Source: a virus. Taken from it: 34,638 nucleotides of DNA. Below are positions 14,801-21,769 of the stretch, one piece after another (within the stretch, counting starts at the first letter, position 1; every line of letters begins with the position of its first letter). Position numbers and translations under genes: made by a program. The notes under the pieces are model-generated. The model had not been told where the DNA came from, searched no databases, and worked only from the letters and a program-made list of their open reading frames with translations. Location of the stretch: IMG/VR virus record IMGVR_UViG_3300032069_000866, positions 1-34,638 of that record; one strand, written 5' to 3'.

Positions 14801-16117
14801 CTAGACGCCCGCCGAGATATCGCTGCCGTAGAAGTTGAGGGCGCTCTTGAACTCCGGGCTGAACGCGGTGAAGCTGCCGATGGCGCCCTTGGTCAGGTTG
14901 AAGTTGGCAGGCAGGGTCACCTGTTTCGCGGTGTGGAAGCGGCGACCCGGCGCGGTGAGCAGGTCGTCGGGCAGCCGGCTGAAGTCCAGCTCCCAGAAGT
15001 CGATGATGCCGCCGACGGGCCTGCGGGCGTTGGCGTCCGCGACGTTGCCATGGAGGTTGTACAGTCTCACCGGCAAGAGGCGCTCACTGCTGGCGGCGGC
15101 GCCGAAGGGCTGCACGATGCTGGGGCTGAAGACGGCCCACGTGTTCACCCGGAAGCCCTTGCCGGAATGGCTCGCAGCTCCGGTTGCGGTGAGCGCGATG
15201 CTGCCCGTCGCCTTATCCCAGGTGTAGTCCGTCCCTGACGTCAGCACGTTGTACGTGCGGGTGCTGGTGACGATGCTGATGTGCTCCAGGTTCACTAGGT
15301 CGGCGAGCGCCGGTATGGTGCCGAACACATCGCTACCGGGACCGGCGAACGTGACCTCGCTCAAGCTGCTCTCCACTATGGCCGCGAGCTTGGCGCCGGC
15401 ATCCGTGATGTCGTCAGGACCCGCGAGTGCGCTCACGACCACGGCGAAATGCGTCGATCTGGGCTGCAGCGCAGTCGGGATGGGCGGCGTCCAGGCCACG
15501 TTCATGCCCTTAGATCCGGTCGCGGTGATCGGCGCGCTCGCACTCGGGGTGCCGTAGATGAATTGTCGGCCGCGCTTTTGCGTCGCGCCGAAAGGCAGCG
15601 CCAGGCTCAGGCCGCGGTGCTCGTCGGTGTCGGCGTAGACAGGGACCACCCAGACGTGGTAAGCGCCCGCGCCGAACGTGCCGGTGCCGCTTTCGGTGGG
15701 CGTGACGGCGGTCGGCACGGGGAAGACCTCGCTGAAGACCTGGGGCAGGCCGTAGGGCGTGATGTTGTAGTACTTCTCGGTCTGCTTGAGGCGCAGGATG
15801 TTGGCCGTCCGGCGCATCCGCGAAGAAATGTCCAGCGTCTGCGCCAGGCCCTGGCCGACGAAGAGGTCCTGGGCCAGCGGGCCCATGATCTCCTTGAGGC
15901 TGAACTGCACGGTGGCGCTGACTTTGCTCACCTCGCGGTCCACGACCTGGCTCTGGCCCATGATGACGTGCTCGAGGGTATCGTCCTCCATCGTGAAGCG
16001 GGCGTTCACGGCTTCCGTCTCGCCGAAGATCAGCTCGCCGTCGGTGAGTGGGATCGCGACGCGGCACTCGCCCCGGAAGACGAAGTCCTTGTCGAGCAGT
16101 TGATTGGATTGGCTCAT
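14801..16117 (-). CDS. Major tail tube protein with FN3/Ig-like insertion
   Basis: A 438-residue protein directly upstream of the tail chaperones, the usual place for the tail tube subunit of long-tailed phages. N-terminal residues about 1-140 (FRGECRVAIPLTDGELIF, EHVIMGQSQVVDREVSKVSA, FSLKEIMGPLAQDLFVGQ) and C-terminal residues about 290-438 look like a split tube fold with long beta strands. Between them, residues about 150-250 (GAYHVWVVPVYADTDEHRG, MNVAWTPPIPTALQPRSTHF) read as a fibronectin type III-like domain, likely displayed outside the tail. AGGAGG precedes the ATG. No contractile sheath gene is visible next to it, which favours a siphovirus. The tube role rests on position and fold pattern. 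Confidence 0.75.
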   Translation of the reverse strand: MSQSNQLLDKDFVFRGECRVAIPLTDGELIFGETEAVNARFTMEDDTLEHVIMGQSQVVDREVSKVSATVQFSLKEIMGPLAQDLFVGQGLAQTLDISSRMRRTANILRLKQTEKYYNITPYGLPQVFSEVFPVPTAVTPTESGTGTFGAGAYHVWVVPVYADTDEHRGLSLALPFGATQKRGRQFIYGTPSASAPITATGSKGMNVAWTPPIPTALQPRSTHFAVVVSALAGPDDITDAGAKLAAIVESSLSEVTFAGPGSDVFGTIPALADLVNLEHISIVTSTRTYNVLTSGTDYTWDKATGSIALTATGAASHSGKGFRVNTWAVFSPSIVQPFGAAASSERLLPVRLYNLHGNVADANARRPVGGIIDFWELDFSRLPDDLLTAPGRRFHTAKQVTLPANFNLTKGAIGSFTAFSPEFKSALNFYGSDISAGV

Positions 16118-16120
16118 TGC

Positions 16121-16417
16121 TTAGGCCTCCTTCTGTGTGTGGGCGAGAAACCCCGCCGAATCTGTCACGTTGCCCGCCTTCTGGTGGTGGGCGAACCACG
16201 CCGGGTCGAGGTCGATCCACTCGCCGGCGCGGAAGTTGTTAGGGGCATGGGCGAAGTCCCGCAGCACGTAGCACCGCACCGGCTTGCTCGGGCTGTGAGG
16301 CCGGGACGGCACTAGGGGCGCGGGTTTTACGCCGGGGGGCGGGTCCCCGGTGGACCCAACTTGTTTCAGTGAGGGCGGCGGATCGCCTGTCGCGCCGCCG
16401 GTCTTCTCTGGGGTCAT
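16121..16417 (-). CDS. Small hypothetical head-tail region protein, 98 residues
   Basis: Starts at ATG 16417 with AAGGAGA upstream; the long open extension to 16909 is an Arg-rich shadow of the neighbouring gene. The N-terminal half is low-complexity Pro/Gly/Thr with a twice-repeated TGDPPP motif. The C-terminal half (VRCYVLRDFAHAPNNFRAGE, then DLDPAWFAHHQKAGNVTD) resembles small Mu-type proteins that begin or end with an SH3-like strand pattern. Its ATG overlaps the previous stop by four bases. Function unknown; position suggests a small joining or accessory protein. Confidence 0.6.
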   Translation of the reverse strand: MTPEKTGGATGDPPPSLKQVGSTGDPPPGVKPAPLVPSRPHSPSKPVRCYVLRDFAHAPNNFRAGEWIDLDPAWFAHHQKAGNVTDSAGFLAHTQKEA

Positions 16418-16866
16418 TCCAGTCTCCTTGCGGTCAGATTGATCACGGCGACGTAGATGAGATCCTTGCCGCCCTTGTCGTTGTCGGCGCCGGCCCGCCC
16501 TACGAGCTGCGGGTCGATGTCCAGCTCCGCGCTCACGTCCCAGCCGTCGGCCAGCTCGGTCGAGTGCTCGAGGATCTCGGTCTTGATCGTATACGCCAGA
16601 TCGGCCAGGCCGAGCACGCCGGTCCTGGACTTCACGGCGCGGGACGTTAGGACCACAGCCATGCTCATAGCGGCCTCTTGGTTCTCCTGCTGCTCGGTAA
16701 TGCCCGCCACCAGGGTGGCGGCGGGGAATGCCGGCGGTCGCACATCGGCGATGCCGATCTCGATGCAGCGCAGGCCGAAGCGCGGCTTGAGCGTCGTCTC
16801 GTCGGTCAGCAGCGACTCGAGGGCGAGTAGCAGCAACGCGACGGGCGAGGTGTATGTCTCGGTCAT
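16414..16866 (-). CDS. Putative tail terminator/completion protein (Mu gp37- or gpU-like place)
   Basis: A 150-residue protein overlapping its neighbours by TGATG and ATGA. It begins with a helix (SPVALLLLALESLLTDETTL) followed by strands (RCIEIGIADVRPPAFPAATL, KDLIYVAVINLTARRLE). This helix-then-beta layout, and position between the virion morphogenesis protein and the tail tube gene, match tail terminator or minor tail proteins that cap the tube and join it to the head. No diagnostic motif is visible, so the role is from order and size. Confidence 0.55.
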   Translation of the reverse strand: MTETYTSPVALLLLALESLLTDETTLKPRFGLRCIEIGIADVRPPAFPAATLVAGITEQQENQEAAMSMAVVLTSRAVKSRTGVLGLADLAYTIKTEILEHSTELADGWDVSAELDIDPQLVGRAGADNDKGGKDLIYVAVINLTARRLE

Positions 16867-17450
16867 CAGAGGGCTCCCGCCGGGCTGAAGCCCGGGAGCA
16901 CCTTGGCAAGGTATGCCTGCACGACTTCGAGGATGGCGGGCATGTCGCGGTCGCCCAGCCCCAGGAACGGCCGCGGGCGGATGTTGATGTTCATGAAGAT
17001 CAGGCGGGCCCCGGGGGTCTGTCTGAGCACGAGTTTGCCTTGCGGCAGGCCCTTGTCCTTAGCGCCCGGCTCGGGTAGTATCCAGAAAGGCGCGGGCTTG
17101 CTGCCGGCGCCGCCGAACTGGTGGCGCGCGGCATAGGGCAGGGGGGACCCAACCTCGGTAGTCAGGTCATCCGGCTCGCGGTGCACGATGCTGCCCATCA
17201 GGCGCCCGGTATACGTCAACGGGATGTTCTTGCCGCCTTCCCATGCGGCGAAGATAGGGAGCTTGGGCGGCCACGCCTTACCCTCCGGGTCGCTGTGCGC
17301 CTGGAAGCGGCGCTTGGTCTGGCTGACCACCATCTTCCCAATCGCACTCATCAGGCCCTTGGGACTCTGTAGGTTCGCGACGAGGCGCTGGATGGCCTCG
17401 CCGATCTCCTCGAATCCCTGGGCTTCGACGCGGAGTGCGATCTGCGCCAT
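16866..17450 (-). CDS. Phage virion morphogenesis protein (Mu gpG / Phage_tail_S family)
   Basis: A 194-residue protein of a recognisable family. Typical segments are an N-terminal helix (EEIGEAIQRLVANLQSPKGL), the central MVVSQTKRRFQAHSDPEGKAWPPL-like region (here AWPPKLPIF), LTYTGRLMGSI, the PYAARHQFGG signature, and the C-terminal RPRPFLGLGDRD. In Mu-like and many other phages this protein acts in head-tail joining or tail completion. The ATG overlaps the upstream TAA (TAATG), so the two are translationally coupled. It supports the Mu-like origin of the head region. Confidence 0.85.
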   Translation of the reverse strand: MAQIALRVEAQGFEEIGEAIQRLVANLQSPKGLMSAIGKMVVSQTKRRFQAHSDPEGKAWPPKLPIFAAWEGGKNIPLTYTGRLMGSIVHREPDDLTTEVGSPLPYAARHQFGGAGSKPAPFWILPEPGAKDKGLPQGKLVLRQTPGARLIFMNINIRPRPFLGLGDRDMPAILEVVQAYLAKVLPGFSPAGAL

Positions 17451-17938
17451 TACCAGTCAGCCTCCATCTTGCTGCGCCGGTCCGGGTTCGCGGGGTCGCG
17501 GGCATAGGCCGGCGCTTCGTCTTCGGTCGTGGAGCTCATGAGCAGCTGGGGCTGCTCGGTGCCGCCGGCGGAGAGCTCGCCCTTGCGCATCTCCTTGAGG
17601 CGCGCGCGGGCGCTGTCGGCTCCTCGAATCCAGGGGTTGCGGGCCGGGTCGTGGCCGGCTCTGCGCCAGAGGGCTTCGAGGGCCATAGCCACGGCATAGC
17701 GGCGCAGGGCGTCCTGCACCGTCGCGTCTGTCGTCTTCACCCGGCCAGCGAGGTAGTCGTCCACCGACGCGGTCGCGTCGGTGATGATCTGCGCCAGCAG
17801 GGCGGCCACGCCGCTGTCGGTCCAGAAATCCGGGTCCTGCCAGCTCAGGTCAGGGTCGCTCAGCGCGTTGTCGACCAGCTGGGCCAGAAGCTCCTCGCTC
17901 TGGGCGTTACGGAGATCCGCGACGGTGCAGTATGCCAC
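17450..17938 (-). CDS. DUF1320 / Mu gp36-like head-completion connector
   Basis: A 162-residue protein opening with MAYCTVADLRNAQSEELLAQ, then an all-helical core with IITDATASVDDYLAGRV, RRYAVAMALEAL and a charged end. These are the marks of the Mu gp36 / DUF1320 family, related to the ring-forming adaptor proteins that sit below the portal. It should form part of the head-tail connector. It is located after the capsid region and just before the gpG-like gene, as in Mu. Its C-terminal about 40 residues (AGGTEQPQLLMSSTTEDEAP) look disordered. Confidence 0.85.
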   Translation of the reverse strand: MAYCTVADLRNAQSEELLAQLVDNALSDPDLSWQDPDFWTDSGVAALLAQIITDATASVDDYLAGRVKTTDATVQDALRRYAVAMALEALWRRAGHDPARNPWIRGADSARARLKEMRKGELSAGGTEQPQLLMSSTTEDEAPAYARDPANPDRRSKMEADW

Positions 17939-17940
17939 TG

Positions 17941-18723
17941 CTACTTACCCTCCAGCTCAGCGAGACGCGCCAAGGCCGCGTCTCTCACTTCCTGCTGCGC
18001 CTTGCGCGCGAGGTCGCGCAGCACGCCGACGTGCTCGCAGCGCTCGATGGCGGGGACGAGCTCGCCGAGCGTGAGCGCGTTGGGGTTGACTTCGACGCCG
18101 GCGGCGGTGACCGCCCGGATGGCGCGGCCGCCGCTGTACGTGAGGGCGAGGATGTCGCCGCCTGCCGGATGTTCCTTTTCAGGCAGGAGCAGGCCCAGGC
18201 GGCTCTTGGCTGCTTGTCTTACGGAGGGATGCGCGCTGTCCGCGGCGACGGTTTCGAGGATCGCTTTGTTCGAGCACCGGGCGACGGCGAACAGGGCGTC
18301 CGAGACGCTGCAGGCGTTGAGCGCGCGTAGCGTCCAGGGGCCGGTCCGCACCCAGACCGCATGGTCCAAGCGCTCGCGGATCACCGGGTAGCGGTGCTCA
18401 TTGAGGAGCGGCTCCTCGATCGGGAAGCCCGGCCACCATTGCTCCAACGGCTCCGCAGCTCCCTCCGCGCAGAGGCGTCGCTCGGGCTTATTGGGCACGA
18501 GGATGATGTCGCCGGGCGTCAAGACGCGAGATGCCAGCTGCCTGGCGGCAGTCACGACGATCGCTCCCTCGATGGGCGAGGGCGAATCGACGGGCGTTAG
18601 ATTCATGACGAGCGCGGGCTTGACCGTCATCGTCTCGTTGGCCGGAGAAGCCGGTGGAACCGGCGGCGGGGCCGGCTTAGCCAGCCCCGCCTTCTCAGTC
18701 GTTGTCGTTTTGGTTTTTGCCAT
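17941..18723 (-). CDS. Hypothetical protein after the major capsid gene, 260 residues
   Basis: Start at ATG 18723 behind AGGGAGA; the track upstream in the same frame is intergenic. The first about 60 residues are low-complexity Lys/Thr/Pro/Ala (MAKTKTTTTEK, PPPVPPASPA) and look disordered. Then a strand-rich region (IEGAIVVTAARQLASRVLTP) and an Ala/Leu helical region with several charged patches follow, ending in helices (ERCEHVGVLRDLARKAQQEV). The place between the capsid protein and the gp36-like protein corresponds to Mu gp35, a head-associated protein, but I see no clear similarity. Probably a virion accessory protein. Confidence 0.65.
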   Translation of the reverse strand: MAKTKTTTTEKAGLAKPAPPPVPPASPANETMTVKPALVMNLTPVDSPSPIEGAIVVTAARQLASRVLTPGDIILVPNKPERRLCAEGAAEPLEQWWPGFPIEEPLLNEHRYPVIRERLDHAVWVRTGPWTLRALNACSVSDALFAVARCSNKAILETVAADSAHPSVRQAAKSRLGLLLPEKEHPAGGDILALTYSGGRAIRAVTAAGVEVNPNALTLGELVPAIERCEHVGVLRDLARKAQQEVRDAALARLAELEGK

Positions 18724-18734
18724 GCTCAGTCTCC

Positions 18735-19637
18735 CTAGCTCGCGCCCGTGGAACCGAAGGCGCATTGCCACAAGCCATAGCCCATGTTGTAGCGGGCGCG
18801 GGCTCCGAAGAGGAAGGTGTCGCCCTTGAAGACGCTTTCGCTCGCGGGATCGGTGACCGAATCGAACTGCGGAGGAATGCGCTCCTGATAGATGAGCGGC
18901 CGCACCGGCTGCCCGGTGTCCAGCAGGAACCAGTAGTGGTCCGTCAGGCCCGGTAGGACCTTGAGCGTGAACATCTGATTCAGGGCGTTGCCGATCAGAG
19001 CCGTCCCGCTGATGGTGATTTCGCTGTTGAGCATGTTCCGCGCTGCGATCTCGTCCATGGCGGACACCACGAGCACGTTCGGCCGGATGCCGAGACGTTT
19101 GCCGCGATCATCCTTGAACTTGACCATCGCCGCGTAGGCGGCGGCGAGGTAGCCGCTGGCGTCCACTTTGTGGGTTTCGTTGTTGACCTGCGTGCCGCTG
19201 TCGCCCTCGGAGTGGGTCGCGCAGCAGAAGTACTGGCCGTCGTAGCAGGTCTGGGTGAAGGCGCCGTTGAGCAGGTCGGTGAGCAGCTCGTCGGGGTGCT
19301 GGGCGGCGCGCATGCCCAGACCGGCGATGCGCGGGCGGATCATGCCCAGCTGGTCGTCCTCGATCGCTTCGCGTTCGACCGGGACGGTCAGCTCCCACTT
19401 CTTGTTGATGATCTCGTAGTGGTAGTTGCGCAGCCCGGAGAACGTGCGCTCGCCAACCCACTCCCGCATGCCGGGGAGGGCGCCGAGCCAGCTATAATCC
19501 TCGCTCTTGTGAGTGCTCGGAACGACGGTGCAGAGGTCTTGATACTCCGCCGTCGTCTGCCCGAGCGTTTGGGTGAATAGGGCCCGGTATCCGGTCGTCA
19601 GGCCCGCCAGGAAGTCGGCTGTTACGATGCGTGCCAT
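18735..19637 (-). CDS. Major capsid protein, Mu gpT-like
   Basis: A 300-residue major head protein. The opening FLAGLTTGYRALFTQTLGQT, the WLGALPGMREWVGERTFSGL segment, YEIINKKWELTVPVEREAIE, GMIRPRIAGLGMRAAQHPDE and the late PNVLVVSAMDE are the signature of the Mu gpT major head subunit family, an HK97-like fold. No N-terminal scaffolding delta domain is present, in keeping with a separate protease/scaffold gene upstream. GGAGG precedes the ATG. It should be the most abundant head protein. The order protease, decoration, gpT-like capsid, gp36, gpG matches Mu-type head modules. Confidence 0.92.
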   Translation of the reverse strand: MARIVTADFLAGLTTGYRALFTQTLGQTTAEYQDLCTVVPSTHKSEDYSWLGALPGMREWVGERTFSGLRNYHYEIINKKWELTVPVEREAIEDDQLGMIRPRIAGLGMRAAQHPDELLTDLLNGAFTQTCYDGQYFCCATHSEGDSGTQVNNETHKVDASGYLAAAYAAMVKFKDDRGKRLGIRPNVLVVSAMDEIAARNMLNSEITISGTALIGNALNQMFTLKVLPGLTDHYWFLLDTGQPVRPLIYQERIPPQFDSVTDPASESVFKGDTFLFGARARYNMGYGLWQCAFGSTGAS

Positions 19638-19649
19638 TGGCGTGCCTCC

Positions 19650-20375
19650 TTAGTTGACCGCCCGGTCGATTCTGACCCAGACGAGGGACCCGTCCAGGGT
19701 TTCGAGGTCGCCGACGTAGTCGCCGCCGCCCGCCAGGTTGGTCTGCGCCAGCGCCTCGACCAGCCCTGTCCCGTCGTTGCCCGTCTTGTTGGCCACGCTC
19801 ACCAGGGCGTTGGCCTGGGCGTTCGCCGCGATCGCCGTGATGATGTCCGACGCGATCGTGCTGATGGCGCTGGTGGCGCGGGCCAGGTTGACCACGATCC
19901 GCGTCCCGCTGACCACGATGCTCAGGCTCGCGGTGGTTCCACCCGGGTCGACGTACTCGATCGTGATCAAGTTGCCGAGCGGGCCGAGCAACGGCGCCCT
20001 GGCCGTGAACGTCAGGTCGTTGTTCGTGTGGCCGGTGAGGTTCGTCGAGTAGTTGGCGACGGCCAGCACGAGCGTGTTGTCGTCGCTGACGCCGAGCGGC
20101 TGGCCGACGTTGGCCTGGGTGATGGTGCCCGTCTTGGCGAACTTGTGCAGGCCGCGCTTGAGTACGCGCACGACTTTGCTCCCGCCTGATGGGTTGACCA
20201 CCTCCTCGATGGCTATGCCGACGAAGAGGCCACCGCCGATACTCGCTTCCACGGCGTAGCCCGTGCCGTCGATCATCACTAAGCCGCCCTTGTAGATGGT
20301 GGTTGCGGACTTGACCGGGTAGGCGATAATCTCGCCCGGCTTCTCATCCCGTTGCGTGCTTGCCGGCAGCGCCAT
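19650..20375 (-). CDS. Capsid decoration/stabilisation protein, DUF2190-like with inserted domain
   Basis: A 241-residue protein. Residues 1-110 read as a lambda-D/DUF2190-like decoration domain (MALPASTQRDEKPGEIIAYP, IYKGGLVMIDGTGYAVE, FVGIAIEEVVNPSGGSKVVR, VRVLKRGLHKFA). Residues about 125-225 are an extra beta/alpha module (ITIEYVDPGGTTASLSIVVS, then ASDIITAIAANAQANALVSV) seen inserted in several phage structural proteins. The C-terminal strand (LVWVRIDRAVN) closes the first domain. AAGGAGGTG gives a very strong ribosome binding site, fitting a protein made in high amounts with the capsid. It follows the protease gene and precedes the capsid gene, as expected. Confidence 0.75.
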   Translation of the reverse strand: MALPASTQRDEKPGEIIAYPVKSATTIYKGGLVMIDGTGYAVEASIGGGLFVGIAIEEVVNPSGGSKVVRVLKRGLHKFAKTGTITQANVGQPLGVSDDNTLVLAVANYSTNLTGHTNNDLTFTARAPLLGPLGNLITIEYVDPGGTTASLSIVVSGTRIVVNLARATSAISTIASDIITAIAANAQANALVSVANKTGNDGTGLVEALAQTNLAGGGDYVGDLETLDGSLVWVRIDRAVN

Positions 20376-21563
20376 TTAGGCACCTCCTTGCTTCTGCGCC
20401 GTCAGGGTCTTCGGATCGAAGCCCGACGCCTTCAAGCCCTCTGCGAACTCGGGTGTCATGGCCGCCATGTCGAACTCGCCGGGGGCGGGCTTCGCGATCT
20501 CGCCGTAGTGGACTAGCGGCGGTCCCGCCTTGAGCGTCTTGACGACCTGATCCGTCGCCGCTGCGTTGCCGTGCACCGCGTCGAGGACGCCGCGCACGCT
20601 CTCCTCGTTGGCGGGCACGATGTAGCCCTCGCGCTTCAGGCCCGCGATGAGGCTGTCGATGGCGGCGACCTTGCTGCGCATGGCCTCGCTCGTCCTGTAT
20701 TCCTCGACTTCCGCGCTGAGCTTGCTGACTTGCTCGCTCAGCTTGCCCACGTCCGTCTCGAGGGTTTTCTCGTGCTGCGCCTTGTAATCGTCGCGCTCCT
20801 TGGTGAGCGCTTCGACCGAGGCGAGCAGCTTGTCGCGTTCCGCCGCCAGCGCCGTCGCATCCTCAGCCCCAGGCGGAGCCTGGGCCGGGGAGAGCGGCGC
20901 CTTTGGCGCGTTGCCTGTGCCTTGAGGGGGCATGGGCACCTCCGGGGGGGATTGATTACTGCGGGCATCGCCCGCGATAGTGAGGATGCGCTGGCCAGCC
21001 GCGGCGGCGGCCAGGGGATACGCATAATATTGAGGCTCGGGCTGGTTTTCATCCCGTTGATCAGGTTCGCGAGCGGGCATCGGCCCTAGCGCGGGGACGG
21101 CGGGACGATCCAGACCGAGGAATCCCAGTCCGGTCAGATAGCGCTCGAATTGCCCATAGAACTTCTTGCCCTCCAGGTACTGCGCGTCATGCCATTCCAT
21201 GCTTCGGGTGGGCCACTGGCCGCGGTCGATCTCATCCGCGAGCCAGTAGTCCATGATCGCGAGGTCCGCATAGAGCACGCCGGCGCGAGTGGAGAGCGCG
21301 ATAATCAGGCCCAACGCAGGGCCGAGAGCGCTCCAATTCCATAGACGGGGATGATCGCAATTGACGGTCGCGCAGGACCAAAACGGGTCGTAGTTCGCTA
21401 CGAGCTCGTCGAAATAAGGCTGATCGAACGTCACCGGCACCGGCGGCCAGGCGGGGGTGTACGTCCCCACTTTGCAGATGGGCACGCCGAGGTAGATCGC
21501 AGAACGCGGATCGAGCGGATAGTCAGCCGTGCCGTCGGCGGCGGCGGTGAGAATGCGTCTCAT
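20376..21563 (-). CDS. Head maturation protease/scaffold fusion, Mu gpI-like
   Basis: A 395-residue protein. Residues about 40-180 resemble the Mu I-type protease (PVTFDQPYFDELVANYDPFW, the CDHPRLW histidine, then TRSMEWHD with a candidate Ser). Residues about 195-220 are an Ala-rich linker, with Pro/Gln-rich sequence to about 235. Residues about 235-310 form a coiled coil (AAERDKLLASVEALTKERDD, KLSEQVSKLSAEVEEYRT) expected of the scaffold. The C-terminus (MTPEFAEGLKASGFDPKTLT) would contact the capsid. Mu makes the scaffold from an internal start of the protease gene; an internal start here is possible but not proved. ATGA overlap with the upstream gene and GAGGAGAAG as ribosome binding site. 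Confidence 0.8.
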   Translation of the reverse strand: MRRILTAAADGTADYPLDPRSAIYLGVPICKVGTYTPAWPPVPVTFDQPYFDELVANYDPFWSCATVNCDHPRLWNWSALGPALGLIIALSTRAGVLYADLAIMDYWLADEIDRGQWPTRSMEWHDAQYLEGKKFYGQFERYLTGLGFLGLDRPAVPALGPMPAREPDQRDENQPEPQYYAYPLAAAAAGQRILTIAGDARSNQSPPEVPMPPQGTGNAPKAPLSPAQAPPGAEDATALAAERDKLLASVEALTKERDDYKAQHEKTLETDVGKLSEQVSKLSAEVEEYRTSEAMRSKVAAIDSLIAGLKREGYIVPANEESVRGVLDAVHGNAAATDQVVKTLKAGPPLVHYGEIAKPAPGEFDMAAMTPEFAEGLKASGFDPKTLTAQKQGGA

Positions 21564-21769
21564 CGACTCTTCTCCTCAAATAGCTTCGTCAGTTGCACCA
21601 GAAGTTCTGAGGGCGTCAACTTGCCCGCATACCACGATTCCGCTAGTCGCCCAGCATCGCTCCGCCGGCGGCTGGCCTCGCGAATCCGTTCCTTGTCTGC
21701 CGCTTTCTGCTGTCTGCGCTGGCGGGCGCGGCGTTGGAAATCAGCTTCCCTGGTGCCGGGCGGTTTCAT
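21560..21769 (-). CDS. Small basic hypothetical protein, 69 residues
   Basis: A highly charged, helical, Arg/Lys-rich protein (QRRARQRRQQKAADKERIRE) ending in a leucine-rich helix (ELLVQLTKLFEEKSR). It is not recognised. It lies between the portal-MuF gene and the protease/scaffold gene, overlapping each by four bases, with GGAG before the ATG. It may be a head assembly accessory or nucleic-acid-binding protein; the sequence alone does not say. Confidence 0.6.
   Translation of the reverse strand: MKPPGTREADFQRRARQRRQQKAADKERIREASRRRSDAGRLAESWYAGKLTPSELLVQLTKLFEEKSR

Noticed and set aside
16320-16380. Further REP-like copy (GGGTCCACCGGGGACCCGCC)
   Set aside because: It forms a palindrome, but alignment to the family is weak and it lies inside a Pro/Gly-rich coding stretch that explains it.
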